Positions 56,773 to 64,000 of a stretch of 64,000 bases of DNA are shown here, piece after piece; the first letter of the stretch is position 1; each line of letters starts with the position of its first letter. Source of the DNA: Cordilura impudica (Eukaryota; Arthropoda; Insecta; Diptera; Scathophagidae); contig CAVMKG010000306.1 in the NCBI GenBank assembly GCA_963682025.1, forward strand, positions 93,501 through 157,500, read 5' to 3'. The position numbers were made by a program, and so were the translations under genes. The notes under the pieces are model-generated. The model searched no databases, was not told the origin of the DNA, and worked only from the letters and a program-made list of their open reading frames with translations.

Positions 56773-57118
56773 TCTATAATATTAATATACTAGGCGATTT
56801 TTTGTGACTGATGTTTTGTTCTACCGTTTTATTTGAAAGGTACTTCTTTTTAGCCGTTTTGCAGATTTACAGATTTTAAAATTTTTTCTTTTATTTTGAG
56901 TAAATTGCATCTAAAGTTGCTACTAATACCTACATAAAATTATATACTGCTTGTGTGTGTTTATTAAATTTGTTAATGTGTTTGTAATAAATATGAGTTT
57001 GTTTTTGTGTTGATTTGTGCATTGGCTATAATTTATTAACATACTTTTAGGGACTTTATTTAATGAAAAAATAAAATTTCCTAGAATTTGCACTCGAATT
57101 TCGAGGGATGGAATCTGC
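56773..57118 (+). mobile_element. Short Helitron, near complete
   Basis: Begins TCTATAATATTAATATACTA after an A and carries all family landmarks. The hairpin is CACTCGAATTTCGAGGG and the last bases are CTGCTT instead of CTGCTAG, so the 3' terminus is mutated or clipped. It shows the uninterrupted TTTAATGAAAAAATAAAATT site that in the copy at 29.5 kb holds the piggyBac. Confidence 0.75.
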
Positions 57119-57246
57119 TTTTTATTAAAAAAATAAGCTAGTTTTAAAATATTTGTATCTGAATTATTTTTTATTTTTATCTGCATTACAGATAAAAAAA
57201 AAATATAAATAATAACAGGTAAGAAACTAAATATAGAAATTGAAAC

Positions 57247-58390
57247 TTTTAATTTTTAATTTTTAATTTTTAATTTTTAATTATTAATTTTTAATTTTTA
57301 ATTTTTAATTTTTAATTTTTAATTTTTAATTTTTAATTTTTATTTTTAATTTTTAATTTTTAATTTTTAATTTTTAATTTTTAATTTTTAATTTTTAATT
57401 TTTAATTTTAATTTTTAATTTTTAATTTTTAATTTTTAATTTTTAATTTTTAATTTTTAATTTTTAATTTTTAATTTTTAATTTTTAATTTTTAATTTTT
57501 AATTTTTAATTTTTAATTTTTAATTTTTAATTTTTAATTTTTAATTTTTATTTTTTATTTTTTAATTTTTAATTTTTAATTTTTTAATTTTTAATTTTTA
57601 ATTTTTAATTTTTAATTTTTAATTTTTAATTTTTAATTTTTAATTTTTAATTTTTAATTTTTAATTTTTAATTTTTAATTTTTAATTTTTAATTTTTAAT
57701 TTTTAATTTTTAATTTTTAATTTTTAATTTTTAATTTTTAATTTTTAATTTTTAATTTTTAATTTTTAATTTTTAATTTTTAATTTTTAATTTTTAATTT
57801 TTAATTTTTAATTTTTAATTTTTAATTTTTAATTTTTAATTTTTAATTTTTAATTTTTAATTTTTAATTTTTAATTTTTAATTTTTAATTTTTAATTTTA
57901 ATTTTTAATTTTTAATTTTTAATTTTTAATTTTTAATTTTTAATTTTTAATTTTTAATTTTTAATTTTTAATTTTTATTTTTTAATTTTTAATTTTTAAT
58001 TTTTAATTTTTAATTTTTAATTTTTAATTTTTAATTTTTAATTTTTAATTTTTAATTTTTAATTTTTAATTTTTAATTTTTAATTTTTAATTTTTAATTT
58101 TTAATTTTTAATTTTTAATTTTTAATTTTTAATTTTTAATTTTTAATTTTTAATTTTTAATTTCTAATTTTTAATTTTTAATTTTTAATTTTTAATTTTT
58201 ATTTTTTATTTTTTAATTTTTAATTTTTAATTTTTAATTTTTAATTTTTAATTTTTAATTTTTAATTTTTAATTTTTAATTTTTAATTTTTAATTTTTAA
58301 TTTTTAATTTTTAATTTTTAATTTTTAATTTTTAATTTTTAATTTTTAATTTTTAATTTTTAATTTTTAATTTTTAATTTTTAATTTTTA
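57247..58390. repeat. Heptanucleotide array 2 (TTTTTAA)n, about 1.1 kb
   Basis: About 160 head-to-tail copies of AATTTTT with rare variants: one-base shorter units (57341, 57409, 57894) and TTTTTTATT inserts (57548, 57970, 58198). The near-perfect uniformity suggests recent expansion or gene-conversion-like homogenisation. It is the complement-strand analogue of array 1 (unit AAAAATT versus AAAAATG). Confidence 0.95.
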
Positions 58391-58484
58391 TGTTAAGCGA
58401 CCAATAAAATCACAACAATAATTTACGGAAATGATATTACGAAATAAAAACAAAAACACTGCAGTTAAAACAGGCCATATGTTA

Positions 58485-59239
58485 TGCAGGCCATAGACGT
58501 TACGACGGTTGGTACAACTTGGTTAGTAATCAAGTTGGGTGTTTTGCACACAAACGATACAACCTCATTGTACAACTTTATTTTGAAAAAAGTCATGTTG
58601 AGTTAACATGGTATCGCATATGTGCGGCTGAATCACGTTTGCCGACGGCAAATAAAACTCAGGCACAATGTTTTTTTTTAACTTGTGTTTTTATTTTTAA
58701 AAAATATAAATTATATTTTAAAATTAATTTTCTTAAAATATCCTTTAAAAAGTTATGTCCTTTTCAAAAGTTTTTGTTTTATGTTTAAGAATTAAATTTA
58801 AAAAACTACATTAGAACACAAAGATATTTATAAATAATTAATTGATTCGATATTTTTGTTCGAAGTAAATATCAGAGATGATAGTTAAATCATTAAAGAT
58901 TAATAAAAATATTAAATATTACAAGACATAAACACATAAATAATAAAATCATTTAGAGCCGCTATTACTGATATGAAAAATACAAGTCTAAATAGTTGAT
59001 TTAAATTTTTTTTCAATCAATGATATGACGACCACTACGTACATAAACACAAAATAGAATGAAGTTGCATGAAATGCCCACAAACGTTGCGATCGAGTTG
59101 GACAACTTGCCAGAAAATCAAAACTTTTTGATTTTTCATGCAACCAAGACACAACTTAATACAACGACCCCACAAACGTTGCAATCTCGTGCCCAACCTA
59201 ATCAAGTTGTACCAACCGTCGCAACGTCTATGGCCTGCA
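58485..59239. mobile_element. PIF/Harbinger-like MITE, 755 bp, TTA duplication
   Basis: Terminal inverted repeats of 37 bp (TGCAGGCCATAGACGTT.CGAC...TACAACTTG) differ at one position. TTA stands directly outside each end (58482-84, 59240-42), which is the 3-bp target of PIF/Harbinger elements. The interior has no transposase; the frames 58519-58788 and 59059-59250 run through the termini and are not genes. Confidence 0.85.
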
Positions 59240-59744
59240 TTAGAGTTTAAAAAGTGAAAATATTAGAGAGAGAGAGAGAGAACATCGAAAAGAAAAGATA
59301 GCCGATAGAGAGCATAAGAATTCAAGAGTATATTACGGAAACGATGAACTTAAAAGAAGATACCGACAATATTAATGCGAGAATTGACATAAATCAAACT
59401 TCATTGTGATATTAATTTTAAGCTGTGTTGTTTAATTTTTTGAACGTATTTTTTTGTGTTGTAAGTAAATTTAAATTTAATGTAAAAAGAAAATATCATA
59501 TTACTGTCAGTTTGAATTGTTGTATGGTGGAGTTACTTTGTAATAATATATTTTTTTTATTTAAGTAGACGTCCCTTGAAAAAGGCAACAAATAGTTGAC
59601 GGAACTTTGGGAAAATGTGGCAGAATGTGATCCCTTTTGTTTACATAAAAGTACAGGCCTTATTAGGTTAATTTAAATATAAAAAATTAAATTAGTAAAA
59701 AGCACCAAGAAGAAATTCTCTAGAAAAAAGCGATACTGACGAAG
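59240..59744. other. No supported gene; (GA)n tract
   Basis: (GA)8-9 at 59265-59281; otherwise AT-rich without recognisable feature. Confidence 0.45.
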
Positions 59745-60085
59745 TGATTTTTGATATGTAAACATCTATACACTTAGGGGGGTAAAAATCTATTTCACAA
59801 TACAATCACAAAAACAGAGTACGACAAAAATGGTGTGATGTATGAGTGTATTGGTGTAAAGATTATTGCAGCTAATTCAACGATCCTAAAATATAACAAA
59901 GTTAAAAATTTCACAATACAAACTAATTCAACAACCAAAAAGTATAACACAATTACAAATATAACAATAGACAAATATAACATCTAAATGTATCACAACT
60001 CAAAATTGGAAAAAATATACTAAAAAAAATCATTAATTACTAGATGTTTATACATCTCCCCTGTGATCGGACTCACATTGTTTTT
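59745..60085. repeat. Repeat G, longest copy
   Basis: GATATGTAAACATCTATACA (59754) and CTAGATGTTTATACATCTCC (60042) are imperfect inverted repeats; CACAATACAATCACAAAAAC and TGATCGGACTCACA match the copy at 50.2-50.5 kb. The middle is AT-rich. Confidence 0.5.
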
Positions 60086-60327
60086 TTATTACATCCTTAA
60101 GACTGGTTTAAATGTACTTCAAAAGACACATAAGAAATAACTTCAGTCCTATGACCAGTTCATGATGAATTGATTGGAAATTATCGTAATTTTCAAAACA
60201 TCCGCATCTTAAGATTAGCATTAATATCAGTTTTTTGTATGCTCTTTTTGTGTTGGGATTTTAAATGTTATTAATTAACTGTAAACAATTGTTTCTTAAA
60301 GTTGAATAATGTTTGTTGTTTTTGTAA

Positions 60328-60692
60328 TCTATAATATTTATAGGCTAGGTGATTTCTTGTGACCAATGTTTTGTTCTACCGTTTTATCCCGATTTTGAGC
60401 AAACGTATATTACTTGAATGGTATTTCTTTTGAGCCATTTTGCAGATCTACAGATTTTTAAATTTGTTCCTTTATTTTGAGTAAATTGCATTTAAAGTTG
60501 CTACTAACACATACATAAAATTATACATATGCTAAGTGTGTTTGATTAAATTTGTTTAAGTGTTTGTTGATGAGTTTGTTATCTTCATTCACAATAATAA
60601 TAAACCATAAAGTGTTGGTTTGCGAATTGGATAAGTTCAAAGTTAAACTGCCTAGAAATTGCACTCAAATTTCGAGTTCTGGAATATGCTAG
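60328..60692 (+). mobile_element. Short Helitron, complete, 365 bp
   Basis: Starts TCTATAATATTTATAGGCTA after A and ends GGAATATGCTAG before T, with hairpin GCACTCAAATTTCGAGTTC slightly decayed. A second internal region (AACCATAAAGTGTTGG...) is shared with the copy at 32123 rather than with that at 53462, defining a subfamily. Confidence 0.8.
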
Positions 60693-61149
60693 TTATTATT
60701 ATTGTATAGAATATTTTTCACCTTGTTTTAACCTATTTTTTCATTTATTCAAATTAAATATAAGCATAAAATAAAAGAAAAATTTAATTATTTAAATTCT
60801 TTTTTTTTTAGATATATACAGGTAGTTGGCCCTATCTGCACTGACTGATTCAAAATTCTTAATATTTTTTTTTAGAAAAAAAAGGGATTTTTATTTCATA
60901 TTTTTTTTTTTTTTCAGATAATAAAGAATTTTATAAAATTTTATAATGTCACCATACTCAGTGGAAAAATGTGTAAAAATTATTGAATTTACTTTCAATG
61001 CTGCGTGGTAGAAGAAGAAAGCATATATTTCTAGAACTCATAACTACACTGTATTCTTAATCGGGCCGGCTTCTGAATTTTCATCAGCGATTTATTGAAC
61101 ATTGTGATAATTATTATGTTTTAATTGCATAGATTGTTTCTATATGAAA
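60693..61149. other. No recognisable feature
   Basis: AT-rich spacer with T-runs; nothing supported. Confidence 0.4.
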
Positions 61150-61152
61150 TTT

Positions 61153-61250
61153 TTTTCTACTTAAGGCGGCCGTGAGGTTTGAACCTGTGTCTATCTCACA
61201 TAAACTCGTACTTGCACTTTTTGGTCGTGTGCTTTAACACTTTCACCTAA
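61153..61250 (-). mobile_element. tRNA-like sequence, possible second SINE head
   Basis: On the minus strand TTTAGGTGAAAGTGTTAAAGC resembles an A box region and ACAGGTTCAAACCTCAC a B box with its T-arm, about 60 nt apart, as in tRNAs with a long variable arm. Stem pairing is poor and no A-tail is evident, so this is a tentative call. Confidence 0.3.
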
Positions 61251-61439
61251 AGTCAGGCCAACGAGCATCGTGGTTAAAAATCAGTTTTCATACCGTACAG
61301 CGTTTACTTCGTATTAATCTCAAGGATACAATTCTTTGTAAACAAACAATCATTATTTGTGAATTTAATTATTTTTGCAGACAAACAAAGAAAATACCGT
61401 CAATATCCCGTTTTGACTACGTAACGAACCTGTGAACAG

Positions 61440-62012
61440 TGTACAACCTGTAGATGCTGTACGATAAAGTGTGGCTACGCGTCCACGTGCAAACCAATTG
61501 GATATCGCCAGAATATCGTTACAACGCAATATAACATTTGATCTGATGACAGCTAAAATTGAATTGACTCAAGAATTATTGCCGAGGGCGCCACCACAAC
61601 GACTACAATGGCAACTTTCTGAAAAATCTCTGTACAACCGATGCGGCACATTTTCATTTTGCCAGTAAGCAGAACGGAATTTGCGTACGGAGAATCCGAG
61701 GGTATTGCCTAAGCGACAACTATACCCTAAAAGATTCATTATTTGGTGTCGAATCATGGCTGATAGAGCTATCAGTCCATATCTTTCGAGAGTGAAAACG
61801 AGTATCCAGAAACCGGAAAATTGTGTATGTCCAGTAATTCGGACGAATGGCTCCACCAAGATGGAGCATAACCCCATACTGCAAAAGAAACAATGGCGAT
61901 TCTATAATAGCTTTGCTATAACCGAATCATTTAAAAAAATACTGATTTCGCGTGGCCAGCTCGGCCCCAGATTTTTTTATTTTTTTTTAGATTTCTTGAA
62001 GGAATGTGTTTA
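61440..62012 (+). pseudogene. mariner/Tc1-superfamily transposase relic
   Basis: Pieces follow the family order: an HTH-end segment ISLQRNITFDLMTAKIELTQ (about 61513), then KQNGICV and ENPRVLPKRQLYPKRFIIWC (about 61691), RAISPYLSRV, WLHQDGA.P.TAKETMAI in a second frame (about 61850, second catalytic Asp) and DFF...LKECV (about 61980). The first catalytic Asp region is missing after SFCQ at 61668. The best-conserved piece (61681-62013) is open for 110 codons only through shifted frames. Terminal repeats were not found. It is an old, inactive copy. Confidence 0.7.
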
Positions 62013-62147
62013 ATTCTACAAATTACAAAATATTTAGAAATGTTTCAAGAATTCTTAAATAGGGCCGTTAACTGTCAACGGGAGCTTAAAAACAAATAAT
62101 TTAAAATTTCATAAAAAAAAAATTATTAAAACCTTAAACATAAAAAA

Positions 62148-63275
62148 ACAAATAAGAAAATTAGAGCCGCTCTAGGCCGACTATGCGATAGATTATACCA
62201 TGTGTTTAGAGTATTGCTCTTAGGTCCAACTAATTGGCTATAAAAATAAGCATAACCCAAATTTGAGTGGGATTTTTATTAATTTTTTTGCCTCCGGATA
62301 TGAAAAAGTTCATATCGGATGTTATATTTATAAGTCGAAAAATGGACAGATCCCCATGGACTGATCGGGAAGCAGTTTTATATGGGGTCGTTGACTAAGA
62401 ATTGTTCCTTTGGGTCTATTTTTGCACTACTGACTAATGTAGGTAACATGGGAATATAAGTCGGTCTCATAGGGGTCAATAGTATGGGGACTAGATTCGA
62501 ACATGCACCAAAATTCACCATTGAAAATGAAATTTTGTTTGTTTATGGGTTTGACATTAATAGGTTGCTAAACCATAGGACCTATCTTCTATCGTCTTGA
62601 AATGTTCATAGTGTGTAAGTTTGTATCCGGAAAGTAAAATAGGCTATATTTTTTTAATATATCAAGTGGGCGTGGCACCTCCCATATATAAAAAATTTTT
62701 TAACATCATATATCTGGAGCTCTATAATAGCAAGGGTCCTGAAACTTTGTAGGAGTACATAAGTTAGTAATGTAAGAGGTCGGGCTAAAAATGGGGCGGG
62801 ATCAAAACCAGTGGGCGTGACACCTCCCATACATGGTAAGTTATACCATCATATATTTAGACTACTATGATGGCCAGAGTAGTCGTACCAAAAATGGGCA
62901 GAATTAGGTTACTGGGCGTGGCACCTCCCATACAAAAAAATTATCTTGAGTACTATAAACCCTACAGTCTTGAAACCTGTTATGAGTTCACGAATGATGA
63001 GTGTGAGAAGATATGTGAAAAATGGGCGGGATCAAACCAGTGGGCGTGGCACCTCTCATTCATGGCAAATACATATTATCATAATTAACAACAAAAATAT
63101 TCACTACAAATAAACTATATGGCAAAAAAAACGTTTGCCGGGTCACAAGGTTTACAAGGACACACATACGGACAGACGGACATCGCTAAATCGAGTCAAA
63201 ATGTGATTCTGGATCGATCGGTCTAATAAAAGATGGATCTAGCTCAAATATTTTTGGTAGTTATAAACCTCAGCG
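62148..63275 (+). mobile_element. Divergent family A element with GGGCGTGG tandem units
   Basis: Starts ACAAATAAGAAAATTAGAGC with hairpin GAGCCGCTCTAGGCCGACT and ends GATTCTGGATCGATCGGTCT...CAAATATTTTTGGTAGTTA, the family A ends in decayed form. The centre has a block absent from the other copies: TGGGCGTGGCACCTCCCATA at about 62667, 62812, 62915 and 63041, with AAAATGGGCGGGATCAAA between. Repeats of this kind in the middle of DINE-1-like elements are known from other flies. Confidence 0.7.
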
Positions 63276-64000
63276 TTTGGAATCCTTTTTAATACGAGTG
63301 ATGCCCTACAACTTGTAGTTTCTTGAAAATAATAATAAATTTTCGAAACCAAAAGATTTATTTCATTTCCTTAACATTGTTGCTTTGAAATTTCATAGAA
63401 ATATTTTACTTTAAATCAATTTCGAAAAATATCTACTTTCATGTATAAAATTTATGATTTAAAACTAAATAAATATTGTTGTTTGTAAATCAAAGCCAAC
63501 ACTATTTATTTATTTATCATAACAATTAAATATAATTGCCTACCTTAAGGCGCCATAGTGTTTGACTAAAGTGTTGTTTGTAACCTACGACTCATAATTA
63601 TGAGAGGTATTTTGTTTCACTGCTGTGAAGAATTCCATCATTATTTTATATCAAAGTCAAAAGACATTATCTCGTCTAGACTGACATATTCTCGTAACTG
63701 TATGGGAATTTAACGAAACAAAAGCTAAAGGCAAACTGATAAGAATGATAATGAATTCATACATACTCGTCATTCCTGGCTGTATCAAATTAGAAATTTT
63801 GTTGTTTTAGATTAAAGGACTTGAAGACAACAAATCAAAAAAATAAAAATAAATAAATAAGTAAAATGAAAATAAATAAAAAAATTCTCATAACAACTTA
63901 AATATGGAATTTCTTTTTAAATAACAAACAGCACAATCGTATAGAACCTTCAAATTTGGTACTTCCATATACATAGCATACTGTACAGTAGCGGGTCATA
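63276..64000. other. No recognisable feature
   Basis: AT-rich to the window end; nothing supported. Confidence 0.4.

Overview
This is a strongly AT-rich stretch of insect chromosome, almost certainly from a brachyceran fly and most plausibly a calyptrate (blowfly, flesh fly or muscid type). The clues are DINE-1/mini-me-like repeats with GTCY microsatellites, piggyBac, hAT, mariner, Mag-type Gypsy and Jockey-type elements, and very short (about 60 bp) introns. I find no convincing host protein-coding gene. The window reads as intergenic or giant-intron DNA built from nested transposable elements, separated by AT-rich sequence in which I recognise nothing.

Layout. 0-10 kb: a zinc-finger fragment, a TIR element (831-1409), two tandem U1 snRNA pseudogenes (2061-2315), the end of a 3-kb repeat, a decayed hAT transposase (about 3490-4975, minus), a 700-bp-arm foldback (7545-9425) and a fragment of an uncharacterised arthropod protein family. 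10-17 kb: a DINE-like element (family A), a LINE tail plus short Helitron, then copy 1 of a 3-kb non-coding element (13833-16822). 17-29 kb: a Helitron 3' end with helicase remnant, two MITEs, an almost full-length Jockey-type LINE (22661-26580, minus) and another LINE RT relic. 29-37 kb: a piggyBac element with a 376-aa transposase inside a short Helitron (29458-31463), a tandem cluster of short Helitrons, a third copy of the foldback unit and an internally deleted Mag-type Gypsy element. 37-45 kb: copy 2 of the 3-kb element, split by a 4-kb insertion holding a family A element that is itself split by a nearly intact 2.5-kb piggyBac with a three-exon transposase; then a 1.1-kb heptanucleotide array and another family A element. 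45-54 kb: a tRNA-derived SINE and copy 3 of the 3-kb element in inverse orientation, carrying three younger insertions. 54-64 kb: a LINE relic, a second heptanucleotide array, a PIF/Harbinger-like MITE with TTA duplications, a full-length short Helitron, a mariner relic and a divergent family A element with GGGCGTGG-type tandem repeats.

The most informative property is that repeats in this one window provide empty-site comparisons for each other. This fixes boundaries and target-site duplications (TTAA, TA, TTA, or A|T without duplication) for several elements from sequence alone and gives a relative order of insertion. Repeat family names used here (A, C, D, G, H, J, 3-kb element) are mine, assigned by comparison inside the window; membership of named superfamilies rests on recalled motifs and has not been checked against a database.
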